A stretch of DNA of 64,000 bases, from positions 2,914,001 through 2,978,000 of the forward strand of contig AP024096.1 of the NCBI GenBank assembly GCA_015099395.1. Reading direction: 5' to 3'. Made by a program: the position numbers and the translations under genes. This DNA comes from Ktedonobacteria bacterium brp13 (GTDB taxonomy: Bacteria; Chloroflexota; Ktedonobacteria; Ktedonobacterales; Ktedonobacteraceae). Each line of letters starts with the position of its first letter. Within the stretch, counting starts at the first letter, position 1. This document shows, piece after piece, positions 9,169 to 17,460 of this stretch. The notes beneath the pieces are model-generated. The model was not told where the DNA came from and did no database searches. It saw only the letters and a program-made list of their open reading frames with translations.

Positions 9169-10197
9169 TTACTCGTTTGGCAACACCTGCGTTTTCACGC
9201 CAACGCCACGCTTCACCATGTCGAGCGCCTTTGGAAACTCATCAAGGGGAAGCGTCTCAGTGAGGAACGCTTTAGTGGTGATTGCACCGCTACTCATGAG
9301 ATCCAAAGCCGCCTGGAAAGAATAGAGAACAGCCATCGAGCCGATGACGGTTATTTCATCGTTGTAGATGCGGAAGGGAGAGAGGGAAACACGCGCTTCT
9401 TTAGGGGCAACACCGAAGACCATCAGTTTGCCTCCGCGTGTTACGGCATCAAAGGCCCCCTCAATTGCTGATGCAACACCGGTAGCATCGACAACGCAAT
9501 CGAAACCAAGCGGTTCCTCCGAGAGCAGCGTTTTTACATCGGTATACGTAGATGAAGCACCTAATTGCCTGGCCCGCTCCAGGCGCTGGGTATTCACATC
9601 GACGACCACTGCTTTAGCGATGCCCCCGCGCAACGCGAGCTGCAAAAGGAGTAGCCCCATCGTGCCAGCGCCTACAATTAAGAGGGTATCACCCAGTTTA
9701 GGCGCGAGGCGGTGGATACCGTGCACAGCACAAGAGATCGGCTCGATAAGAGCAGCCTCGCGGAAGGAAATAGTGTCAGGCAAGACATAGGCATTAGCCG
9801 CAGGCACAGCAACATACTCCGCGAAGGCACCATTGACGGTATCGCCAATCGCGCCCCAGTTCAAGCAGAGGTTTCCATGTCCGGTGCGGCAAAATATACA
9901 ATGACCACAGAACAAAGAAGGATCAATTGCTACTCTGGCACCAACCGCGATGTTTGTCTGCTGCGTACCAATTCCTTGTGGAACATCACTACCAATAGCA
10001 ACGACCTCGCCCGCAAATTCGTGTCCTGGTATAATCGGGTAAGGAGACGGAGGGAACTCTCCGGCGGCGATATGCAAGTCAGTGCCACAGATGCCGCAAG
10101 CACCAACTCGAACAATGAGCTCGTGTGGCCGAGGTTTAGGATCAGGAACATTGCCTATATGTATTTCGCCAGGTTTGTCGATGATAGCAGCGCGCAT
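9169..10197 (-). CDS. Zinc-dependent alcohol/polyol dehydrogenase (MDR family)
   Basis: A 342-residue medium-chain dehydrogenase that would oxidise an alcohol, polyol or threonine with NAD(P). The catalytic zinc site is visible as GACGICGTDLH and GHEFAGEV, and the structural zinc loop as CGHCIFCRTGHGNLC with four Cys. The nucleotide-binding glycines are in LIVGAGTMGLLLLQLA. The start at 10197 has GAAAGGGG upstream; the TTG at 10215 does not. It is divergent from a DeoR-type repressor with a large palindrome between them, which suggests sugar- or polyol-controlled expression. The substrate cannot be read from the sequence. Confidence 0.85.
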   Translation of the reverse strand: MRAAIIDKPGEIHIGNVPDPKPRPHELIVRVGACGICGTDLHIAAGEFPPSPYPIIPGHEFAGEVVAIGSDVPQGIGTQQTNIAVGARVAIDPSLFCGHCIFCRTGHGNLCLNWGAIGDTVNGAFAEYVAVPAANAYVLPDTISFREAALIEPISCAVHGIHRLAPKLGDTLLIVGAGTMGLLLLQLALRGGIAKAVVVDVNTQRLERARQLGASSTYTDVKTLLSEEPLGFDCVVDATGVASAIEGAFDAVTRGGKLMVFGVAPKEARVSLSPFRIYNDEITVIGSMAVLYSFQAALDLMSSGAITTKAFLTETLPLDEFPKALDMVKRGVGVKTQVLPNE

Positions 10198-10603
10198 TGT
10201 AATAACCCCTTTCAACTAAAGGAACATGCCGTACCTAGGATGAATCAACATTTAAGCAGTTTGCCAGGAAGTAAACACTAGTAAGGAACCATCTGCAACA
10301 TATGTTCTTTATAGCATGCAGATTGTTCTATGTAGAACAATCTGCATGCTATAAAGAACATACTAACAGATATTTTATGGGAATGCAATGGAAAATACAG
10401 CAGATTTTTGCTTTTTGTTAATAGATATGTTACGATTTATTTGCGTGTTGATTTATTGGCAACAGAATGATGCATTGACATTTTCATTATTGAAGCTTGT
10501 GGATATAATTTGATCACACAATATTGCATGAAAACCTGTCCCACTTGAGAGAAGAAAAGCGTCCGTCACCTTTAGATTAAAAAAAGGAAAGTAAAGATAG
10601 TCC
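10198..10603. promoter_or_regulatory. Divergent regulatory region, dehydrogenase and DeoR regulator
   Basis: A 406-base intergenic region with promoters for both genes by position. It contains the 62-bp palindrome at 10301-10362 and an AT-rich tract (10365-10470). No other gene is seen. Confidence 0.6.
10301..10362. promoter_or_regulatory. Large perfect palindrome with four TGTTCT half-sites
   Basis: Two 30-bp arms are perfectly complementary around a TG spacer. Within them TGTTCT occurs at 10303 and 10324, and its inverse AGAACA at 10334 and 10355. Each pair is spaced 21 bp apart, which is two helical turns. This is a plausible operator for the adjacent DeoR-type repressor; the binding itself is inferred. 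Confidence 0.65.
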
Positions 10604-11419
10604 ATGGGAACAAGGCATTCAAGTGCAGTAGAGAGGCATAAACAACTTGTCACACTGCTCAAGGCAAACAAAAGTTGTTCTATCTCGGAGATGAGTCGCA
10701 TCCTCAATGTGACACCGATGACCATTCGACGTGATCTTCGCTTTCTGGCCGAAGAGCAGATTGTACAAGTGGAACATGGATTCGCGCGCTTTACTGCATC
10801 CACCCAGATTGAACCCAACTTTGATATTCGTATGCACGAACATTTTGTCGAAAAGCAGGCCATAGGACGGCACGCCACGGAACTCTTTGTAGAAGAGGGT
10901 GATGTCATCGGCATAGATAGCGGAAGCACCGCAACGGAGGTAGCTGCTAATTTGCCTGCTATACGGCTTACGATTGTGACACATTCTCTAGCTGTAGCAA
11001 ATGTGGTCGCAAAGAATGATCTCTACCAGCTTATCGTGCTAGGCGGGACCCTTCATCGCGGTTCACAGTGTTTCTATGGCTTGCAAGTCATTACAGAATT
11101 GCATAACTTGCATCTCAATAAACTGTTTCTTGCTACCAGCGGTTTACTCATTCCAGAAGGCTTATCGTCGAGCGATTTGCCCGATGCAGAAGTCAAGCAA
11201 GCTCTGATCGGCTCTTCGCGTCAAGTGATCTTATGCATGGATAGCTCAAAAATAGGTCAGGCTTTTCTCGCTCGCTTTGCTTCATTGGACAATATTCATG
11301 CACTGGTGACAGATGATGGAATTTCGCTCACAGATAGAGAAGCACTACAACAGCATAATATGCAGGTTATCGTGACACCTACACGTGTAGCGCAAGTAGC
11401 AAGCATGGGTAGTGGTTAG
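10604..11419 (+). CDS. DeoR/GlpR-family sugar-responsive repressor
   Basis: A 271-residue regulator. The N-terminal winged helix reads ISEMSRILNVTPMTIRRDL, the DeoR signature, then follow the sugar-phosphate isomerase-like domain motifs GDVIGIDSGSTATEVA and LTIVTHS. Family members repress sugar or polyol genes and are released by a phosphorylated sugar. The ribosome site AAAGGAAAG is about 13 bases upstream, rather far. Divergence from the dehydrogenase and the palindrome between them suggest that it controls that gene and itself. Confidence 0.88.
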   Translation: MGTRHSSAVERHKQLVTLLKANKSCSISEMSRILNVTPMTIRRDLRFLAEEQIVQVEHGFARFTASTQIEPNFDIRMHEHFVEKQAIGRHATELFVEEGDVIGIDSGSTATEVAANLPAIRLTIVTHSLAVANVVAKNDLYQLIVLGGTLHRGSQCFYGLQVITELHNLHLNKLFLATSGLLIPEGLSSSDLPDAEVKQALIGSSRQVILCMDSSKIGQAFLARFASLDNIHALVTDDGISLTDREALQQHNMQVIVTPTRVAQVASMGSG

Positions 11420-11508
11420 GTGGTAAGTGATGAGGTAGAATTGGGGTCATGATTCAAGAAACGATGACGCACGTCTGCCGTGTCTGTAGAAGGGTAGTGT
11501 TGCAAAAT

Positions 11509-12030
11509 TTACGCGTTGCCATAGATACCCTCCAGCTCATAGTTGCCGAGGGCTAAGGAAAGCTCGCCCCCATGGTGGATCTCATGTTCGAGAACATGCC
11601 AGATAATCCACTGCCGCGTGCGTTCGCCGAAGATGCGCTGCTCTTCTTCGCTCAAGCGTGATGGGCTTGGGAAAATATGCCCAAGATCAGCGGGAGTCCA
11701 GCGGGCAAGTGCATCGGCAATCATGTGCCAGGTAGCCTCAAGTCCGGCCACCAGTTCGGCGGCATCAAGCGCGGGTTGCTCCACTTCGTCCGCAGGGTCC
11801 CAGTGCGCGATAGGGGCAAGATCGGGACTCCCCTCACCCATCCACACCTGGAACCACCAGACACGGTTGGCAACGATATGTTGCGCAATCATCCCGAGTG
11901 ACCAGTGATGTGATGAGGCAGGTAACGCAAGCTGTGCGGGGGAAAGCGGCGCAATGATATTGACCAGGTTTTGCTGGTAGGCAGCCCAGCCGCTGTAGAA
12001 TGTGGTAAGTGGGAGAACTTGTTCCGTCAT
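11509..12030 (-). CDS. DinB/YfiT-like four-helix metal-binding protein
   Basis: A 173-residue DinB-superfamily protein. The His residues expected to bind metal are in SSHHWSLGMIAQHIVANRVWW (first part) and WHVLEHEIHHGGEL. Members are thiol-dependent transferases or of unknown role. The start is placed at 12030 because AAGGAG lies eight bases upstream; the open frame extends 56 codons further but that part is not conserved-looking. It is separated from the racemase-like gene by a stem-loop, so it may be transcribed separately. Confidence 0.8.
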   Translation of the reverse strand: MTEQVLPLTTFYSGWAAYQQNLVNIIAPLSPAQLALPASSHHWSLGMIAQHIVANRVWWFQVWMGEGSPDLAPIAHWDPADEVEQPALDAAELVAGLEATWHMIADALARWTPADLGHIFPSPSRLSEEEQRIFGERTRQWIIWHVLEHEIHHGGELSLALGNYELEGIYGNA

Positions 12031-12065
12031 ATCTTTATGCTCCTTGCTTCTCATAATGTGCCACC

Positions 12066-12093
12066 AAGGAACACTATTCGCATAGTGTTCCTT
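12066..12093. terminator. Stem-loop between racemase-like gene and dinB-like gene
   Basis: A perfect 12-bp stem (AAGGAACACTAT and its complement) with loop TCGC lies downstream of the racemase-like gene. There is no clear T-tract. It may be a terminator for the upstream gene or an operator for the downstream one. Confidence 0.45.
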
Positions 12094-12207
12094 GCTTCTC
12101 CAACAGAACTTTCTTCGCAGACCTCTTCTTTTTTGCCAGAGCATAAACGGAAAGAGGACAGAGGGCAAGGTTGGCATCGACAGCTTGAAGAGCAGCATGC
12201 CCTCACC

Positions 12208-12894
12208 TCAAAACGCCTCGCCGTGAGTAACTTCGTGCTTGCGATACGCCTGAATTGCCGCCAGCAAACCTGAACGGGGGCTGGTCAGCACCGGAAGCGC
12301 AAGGTCTGGACAGAGTTCGACAGCACGCGCCATCGAAGCCTGGGCGAGGACGATGACCTCGCCTTGCGTAGCTGCGCTCTGCAAGTTGTCTGCAACTTCA
12401 CGCAGGTATGCATCTTGATTGCCTTGCTCAAACTGACGCCAGGCAGAGTCGCAGAGCTGTTCGATAATCTGCACCTCTTTTCTGGCCTCACGCGCCACCG
12501 AGAGGATCAGCTCACGTGTAGGGATCAGTGTGGTCAACAATGTGGCGGCGACGATAATGCGCGAGCCGAGCATAACTGCCTCAACCGCCATAGGCCGGTC
12601 GATACGCATCAGCGTAGCGTGGGTGCGCACGTTCACAGCTTCAGCCACCGCACCAATAGACGAACAGGTACACACCATGACCGCAGCATCCTGCTCCTCG
12701 ACAGTGGTCAGCAGTATCTCTTCCACCCGCTTACGCAACGCCGGGGTGACTCCCCCGGATGCGCAGGCCTCGCTCAGCAAACTTTCATCGACAACGTGTC
12801 GCACGGGAATATCCGGCGCGAGTTCGGCAAGCAATGCATTAAATGTTTGAATATGTACAGAAGATGTGTGTAAAAACGCGAGTAGCCGGGTCAT
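12208..12894 (-). CDS. Asp/Glu/hydantoin racemase-like protein
   Basis: A 228-residue protein of the aspartate/glutamate racemase superfamily. The first catalytic Cys is in MVCTCSSIGAVAEA. The region where the second catalytic Cys would normally occur reads EVIVLAQASMARA, with no Cys, so the protein may be a decarboxylase-like or non-racemising member. The C-terminus has TSPRSGLLAAIQ. GGAGG lies seven bases before the ATG. The substrate cannot be assigned. Confidence 0.75.
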   Translation of the reverse strand: MTRLLAFLHTSSVHIQTFNALLAELAPDIPVRHVVDESLLSEACASGGVTPALRKRVEEILLTTVEEQDAAVMVCTCSSIGAVAEAVNVRTHATLMRIDRPMAVEAVMLGSRIIVAATLLTTLIPTRELILSVAREARKEVQIIEQLCDSAWRQFEQGNQDAYLREVADNLQSAATQGEVIVLAQASMARAVELCPDLALPVLTSPRSGLLAAIQAYRKHEVTHGEAF

Positions 12895-12911
12895 TTCTAT
12901 CCTCCAGATAT

Positions 12912-12956
12912 GATTGTATAGCCCAGTTTACTCGATATTGCAGCAAACAGCAAGGC
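12912..12956 (+). repeat. Direct repeat copy 1 (TTTACTCGAT core)
   Basis: This shares TATAGCCC-GTTTACTCGAT-TTGCAGC with 13559-13603 in the same orientation, with a few mismatches over about 45 bp. The two copies bracket the palindromic element. Confidence 0.6.
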
Positions 12957-13083
12957 GCGTGCAGGCAATGGTGACCATCAATATCTTGACAGAAAAGAAC
13001 CCGCAGTAGAGCCACATTAACCGGTGAAAGTGGGAAAAGAAAATGACAAATGCTCGCCAAAATAGTTAGTGTCGCTAATGCTT

Positions 13084-13354
13084 GTCCCCCTCTTTGAGGG
13101 GGGAGATAGCTTTAGCTATCGGGGGGAGCTATCCTTCACTTATGCTGCTCACTATCATTCTACGCTAAATATTACTTTAGTCTCTCTAGCCTATAATCAA
13201 TGCTATCTATCGATTTTGCCTTCGTAATCTGTCATCCTCGATGAGGAAATCTCAGTACGGAAGAGATAGCTAGCGTAGAATAGTCATCGAGAGCAGAAGG
13301 CGAGGATGGCTCCCCCCGATAGCCAAGGCTATCTCCCCCCTCAAAGAGGGGGAC
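13084..13354. repeat. Palindromic element, GATAGC hairpin variant
   Basis: Two inverted arms of about 51 bp (13084-13134 and 13305-13354). Each arm contains a CCCCCTCTTTGAGGGGG hairpin followed by a GATAGC-NNNN-GCTATC hairpin. The layout matches the elements at 27288 and 33738, but there the second hairpin is GTCGC-NNNN-GCGAC. No reading frame is seen inside. Confidence 0.75.
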
Positions 13355-13558
13355 GAGTGTTTTGGTACTTTATAGTCGATAGTGATACATATCGAAATGT
13401 GCAGTTACTATATGTCATAGAGATAGTAATGGATAATAGCATGCATTACATTTGTTGAGGCTCACCGGGATAGGCAAAAAAACCTACATCGGTGAGCTCT
13501 CTGAGGGAGGAAGTGGGTTTAGCGTCTCTACAGGCAATAGTGATCTTTTACGACATTG

Positions 13559-13603
13559 GATTATATAGCCCGGTTTACTCGATGTTGCAGCGAGCAGCAA
13601 GCC
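13559..13603 (+). repeat. Direct repeat copy 2 (TTTACTCGAT core)
   Basis: Second copy of the repeat at 12912-12956, lying just downstream of the P450 gene end. Confidence 0.6.
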
Positions 13604-13691
13604 GCTAGCAAGAAACAACGTAGCCACACATATGATCTCAAGCATGCTGCCGCTACACAGTTCCTTGCTAACTATATTCGTTTAGATCTGG

Positions 13692-15053
13692 TTATTTCTG
13701 GTGACGGCGCTCACCAATGCGTACACGGAAGTTATACCCAAAGGTAGGCGTAGGGTCCATCTTCACACGTAATTTGGCCTGAGGCGCAACACGCTCCACG
13801 TTGACCAGGTGCAAGAGACTCGCCAGCACCAGCACAATCTGCGCCTCAGCAGCGCCTGCACCCAGGCAGAGATGGGTACCAACACCAAAGGGTGTGTAGG
13901 ACCCACGCTGCTTATGTTCCCGGCGCTCATCACTGTAACGCTCAACATCGAACGCATACGGATCTGGAAAGAGTTCTGGCAAGAAGTGGCTCACGGTCGT
14001 CGCGATAATTACATTCTGGCCCTCTTTCACCTGATGTCCGGCAAAGGTGAAATCTTTGGCCGCCGTACGGTTGATGGCAGGCGCAATTGAATGCAGGCGC
14101 AACGTCTCCTTCATCGCAGCATGCAACACACCTTGCGAGCGAATCTGTTCCTGCGTCGGCTCACTATCCGCGAAAAGTTGATCAGCCTCGGCCACGCAAC
14201 GAGCGAGGATGTCAGGATGGCTAAGCAGTTCATATAACATAAAGGTACATTCATTGGAAACGGTATCCAGACCCGCCACAAAAGGTCCGAGCGCAGCAAA
14301 GGCGATCTGACCCTCACTCCCCAATGTATCATGAAAAGCTGGCTTATCGCTGGCGACCAGGATCTCATCAACCAGATCTTTCTTGTCACGCGTCGTCGCG
14401 CGGTGCTCCGCCAGAATTTCTTGACCCATCTTAAGATAACGCTGCTTTGCGCGCTGATACGAAGGGAATTTCAGAATAAAGGCAGGCTTCTGCTTGCTCA
14501 CATACACATTCAGCGAATTCCTGATCGTCGTAATAGTAGGTAGGAGATCGGCACCAGGCGCGTGATTCGCCAGAGCCCGACCCAATTGTTCAGTCACAAT
14601 CAAGCGAAAAAGGTAGAGTACAGGCACCTCTTCGCCAACCTGGAATTGATTGATAACCTTCTGCCCAATATCGACCAGCATAGGGATATCGGATAAAAGT
14701 CGGCTCACCGAATACGAAGGTTTAAGGAGCTTGCGCATCTGCAAGTGCGACTCCCCATCAATGGCTAACATGCTGTGCTGCGCATCAAACTCACAGCCGA
14801 AGTCATTCCAGACTTCGTGCGAACGGAATTTGTCAGCACCCTCCTGCGTCACAAATGTATTCGCCTCCGGTCCCGCCAAAACGACGAATTCCTGGTTGAG
14901 AGCACGCACACGAAATATCGGCCCCAATTGCCTGTACTCCCCCATAAGAAACGCCATCAGATCTTGTTGCATAGCCAGTGCATTATGCACCAGAGGTAGT
15001 CCCTGTGCCAATGGTGGCAATGGGAGTTGATCGGTAGCTGTATCTACGCTCAT
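13692..15053 (-). CDS. Cytochrome P450
   Basis: A soluble P450 of about 453 residues that would hydroxylate or otherwise oxidise an organic substrate using O2 and reductant. Visible family features are the I-helix oxygen-binding segment AGLDTVSNE, the K-helix ExxR in KETLRLHS, a PERF-like segment in FDVERYSDERR, and the heme-binding loop FGVGTHLCLGAG with Cys near residue 397. There is no membrane anchor. Two adjacent ATGs follow GAGGA; the second (15053) has better spacing. No ferredoxin or reductase gene is adjacent, so electron donors come from elsewhere. The substrate is unknown. Confidence 0.92.
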   Translation of the reverse strand: MSVDTATDQLPLPPLAQGLPLVHNALAMQQDLMAFLMGEYRQLGPIFRVRALNQEFVVLAGPEANTFVTQEGADKFRSHEVWNDFGCEFDAQHSMLAIDGESHLQMRKLLKPSYSVSRLLSDIPMLVDIGQKVINQFQVGEEVPVLYLFRLIVTEQLGRALANHAPGADLLPTITTIRNSLNVYVSKQKPAFILKFPSYQRAKQRYLKMGQEILAEHRATTRDKKDLVDEILVASDKPAFHDTLGSEGQIAFAALGPFVAGLDTVSNECTFMLYELLSHPDILARCVAEADQLFADSEPTQEQIRSQGVLHAAMKETLRLHSIAPAINRTAAKDFTFAGHQVKEGQNVIIATTVSHFLPELFPDPYAFDVERYSDERREHKQRGSYTPFGVGTHLCLGAGAAEAQIVLVLASLLHLVNVERVAPQAKLRVKMDPTPTFGYNFRVRIGERRHQK

Positions 15054-15645
15054 CATTCCTCATCTTTTGCTATAGTAAAAAACGCGTATCTATATATAAG
15101 TATAACTAAGATTTGGTAGAGGTAGCAAGGTCTTCTACAGGGTCTCCAAATATCTCTAGAAGAGAACGTTGTTATCGTTTCTCCTGAGATATGTATTATC
15201 TAATGAAGGCTTGCGGCAGATTTGTTTTTGCCAGATTAACCAGGTTTTCATAACATATTGACAAATAACGCTGTGCATGGTATTACATTAATTATAGAGT
15301 ATATGTACTGTGTCTGTCATTGCTACTACGCATGTGGTCTATATGACCTGTCTACTGGTTGTCCAGTACTGATTAATACCGGATGAGAGGATCAGAAAGC
15401 ATCAATCAGTATCTGCTTTGCTTGATGTTTTCGGCGTGGTATAGACAAGTGGTGGTATAGACAACCAGTGGTATAGATAAGTGGTAATATAGACGAATAG
15501 CAGTCTATTTTGTGCGTAGTGGATGGCTTCACTACATGTGCAGGTCATAGCCTTTAGTGATTGCCGTTACTTTGTTGATGAAAGTTAATTGGCAGGATTC
15601 AATTGGTATGAAACGTTAATCATACGTTTCAGAGAGGATTCACGG
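15054..15645. other. Divergent intergenic region, P450 and chitinase
   Basis: About 590 bases holding the promoters of both genes by position. The only structure I see is a degenerate tandem repeat at 15436-15499. No RNA gene or ORF is supported. Confidence 0.5.
15436..15499 (+). repeat. Degenerate TGGTATAGACAA tandem repeats
   Basis: Four imperfect copies of GTGGTATAGACAA spaced 14-17 bases lie 150-210 bases upstream of the chitinase start. They could be regulator-binding sites or simple repeat expansion. Confidence 0.5.
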
Positions 15646-17217
15646 ATGACTATTCCTCGTAGATTTTTCTCCATTTTCCTGAAAGCGAGTACACTTGTGC
15701 TCGCCTGCACGCTGGCACTGGGTGGCTTAGGTCTTACCAGGATTATACCGGCGCACGCCGCATCGAGCATACCATCATCATATTTTGCACCGTATGCAGA
15801 GTTGGGTCAAGGTGCCTCGCTGCAATCGGTCACGCAAAGTACCGGACAGAAATACTATACGCTGGCTTTTATGCTGGGCAATGGGTGTACTGCTGAATGG
15901 AATGGTACGGTTCCCCTTAGCCAGGATACTACCTATTTTCCCTCATTGAATAGCGATATCCAATATGTCCGCAGTCAAGGTGGTGATGTGATCGTTTCCT
16001 TTGGCGGCGCAGCTGGGCAGGAACTGGCGCAGACCTGTAGCACAGCCAGCGCCTTGCAGGCGCAGTATCAGGCTGTGATTAACCACTACAACCTCACCCA
16101 TCTTGATTTTGATATCGAGGGCGGTCAACAGGGAGACTCAACCACCTACGATCGACGGAATACGGCACTGGCGGCTTTGCAGGCGGCTAATCCTGGTCTG
16201 ACGATCTCTTTCACATTGCCTTCCGGTACAACAGGGCTCCTCAGCGATAGTCTGGGTCTACTGAATAATGCTGTCTCGCATGGTGTCAACTTCAACGTTG
16301 TAAACCTGATGACCATGGACTATGGCTCAGCAGATAGCCAGATGGGGCAGGAGTCCATCAACGCGGCTAACGGGCTCTATTCTGAACTACAAGCCATCTT
16401 CCCCTCGAAAACATCCAGTCAATTATGGTCGATGGTTGGTATCACATCAATGATCGGACAGAACGACACGCCGGGTGAGATCTTTAGCCTGGGCGATGCT
16501 TCACAGGTACTCTCTTTCGCACAGTCGCATGCTATCGGCGAACTGGCCTTCTGGGCTGTATCACGCGATAATGGCTCCTGCCCTGGTGCTACCCCCCCCA
16601 CATCGGATACCTGTAGCGGCATCTCGCAGGGAACGTATGACTTTATCAATAGCTGGAAATCTTTTTCCACTACAGGTGGTGGAACACCCAACGCGCCGAT
16701 CGGCAAGACCATCTGGTTGCGAGCCTATACGGGTTCATATGCCAGCGCCCGTACCGATCAGACGAACTCGCCGCTAGACGCGAATGTCACGCAAGTACAG
16801 GCCTGGGAAGAGTTTGATGTTCTCGATGCAGGCAATGGCTTGATTGCCCTGAGAGCTCACGCGAACGGCAACTATGTAAGCACCAGAATTGATCAGACGA
16901 ACTCGCCGCTGGAAGCTGTCGCCACCCAGATCCAGGGCTGGGAGGAATTCACCTGGCTTCCACAAAGTAATGGCACCGTCGCGCTACAGGCTCAGGCCAA
17001 TGGCGATTATGTCAGCGCCCGTACCGATCAGACGAATACGCCATTGGAGGCCGAGGTGACCCAGATCCAGGGCTGGGAACTCTTCCAGTGGGGACTAGTG
17101 GGTCAACCCGCAAATAAACAGGTATTCGCCAAAGGTATCATAACGACGCAGATGGCTTCTGGCCGGGACTCAACATTCTGCTACGAATGGCCGCTCAATT
17201 ACGGGTTGACCCACTAG
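15646..17217 (+). CDS. Secreted GH18 chitinase with beta-trefoil C-terminus
   Basis: A 523-residue exported chitin-degrading enzyme. A signal peptide precedes AHAASSI. The GH18 catalytic motif is LDFDIEGG, with Glu as acid, and the later substrate-binding MTMDYG is present. After a Gly/Thr linker, three repeats of about 47 residues (DQTNSPLEA, then Q-Q-WEEF) form a fascin/trefoil-like carbohydrate-binding domain. The start at 15646 has AGAGGA upstream. The last 38 residues (from GQPANKQVF) are encoded by a mobile element inserted one codon before the original stop: removing it restores FQWGLV and TAA. Catalysis should be unaffected. Confidence 0.88.
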   Translation: MTIPRRFFSIFLKASTLVLACTLALGGLGLTRIIPAHAASSIPSSYFAPYAELGQGASLQSVTQSTGQKYYTLAFMLGNGCTAEWNGTVPLSQDTTYFPSLNSDIQYVRSQGGDVIVSFGGAAGQELAQTCSTASALQAQYQAVINHYNLTHLDFDIEGGQQGDSTTYDRRNTALAALQAANPGLTISFTLPSGTTGLLSDSLGLLNNAVSHGVNFNVVNLMTMDYGSADSQMGQESINAANGLYSELQAIFPSKTSSQLWSMVGITSMIGQNDTPGEIFSLGDASQVLSFAQSHAIGELAFWAVSRDNGSCPGATPPTSDTCSGISQGTYDFINSWKSFSTTGGGTPNAPIGKTIWLRAYTGSYASARTDQTNSPLDANVTQVQAWEEFDVLDAGNGLIALRAHANGNYVSTRIDQTNSPLEAVATQIQGWEEFTWLPQSNGTVALQAQANGDYVSARTDQTNTPLEAEVTQIQGWELFQWGLVGQPANKQVFAKGIITTQMASGRDSTFCYEWPLNYGLTH

Positions 17218-17336
17218 TGGGTCAACCCGCAAATAAACAGGTATTCGCCAAAGGTATCATAACGACGCAGATGGCTTCTGGCCGGGACTCAACATTCTGC
17301 TACGAATGGCCGCTCAATTACGGGTTGACCCACTAG
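17095..17336. mobile_element. Two tandem 115-bp miniature elements flanked by CTAG
   Basis: Two identical 115-bp units occupy 17099-17213 and 17218-17332. Each is bounded by 12-bp perfect inverted repeats (TGGGTCAACCCG) and separated from its surroundings and from the other copy by CTAG. CTAG fits a 4-bp YTAR target duplication as known for IS701-family elements; the family link is inference. There is no room for a transposase gene. Confidence 0.85.
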
Positions 17337-17379
17337 TATAACGAGGAATATTTACAACGGTTTGTAGTGCTCCCTTTAT

Positions 17380-17434
17380 AATAGCTTGCCCCGCTGCTGT
17401 CCTTACCATAAGTTCAGCAGTGGGGCAAGCTATT
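17380..17434. terminator. Bidirectional stem-loop after chitinase
   Basis: A 20-bp stem with one mismatch (AATAGCTTGCCCC-GCTGCTG arms) sits between the convergent chitinase and 12-helix membrane protein genes. Confidence 0.6.
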
Positions 17435-17460
17435 TACGTACTCTTTACCGCTTATCAGTA

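Larger units (their letters stand above)
12895..13691. other. Long intergenic region with palindromic element
   Basis: About 800 bases without a supported gene. It holds a direct repeat (12912-12956 and 13559-13603), a GTAGAGCC/GGTGAAA element end (13005-13030) and a 271-bp palindromic element (13084-13354). The remainder shows nothing I recognise. Confidence 0.6.

Noticed and set aside
17094..17337. Direct repeats as part of the chitinase trefoil domain
   Set aside because: They do not continue the DQTNSPLEA-type protein repeat, have perfect inverted ends and CTAG borders, and extend beyond the stop codon.
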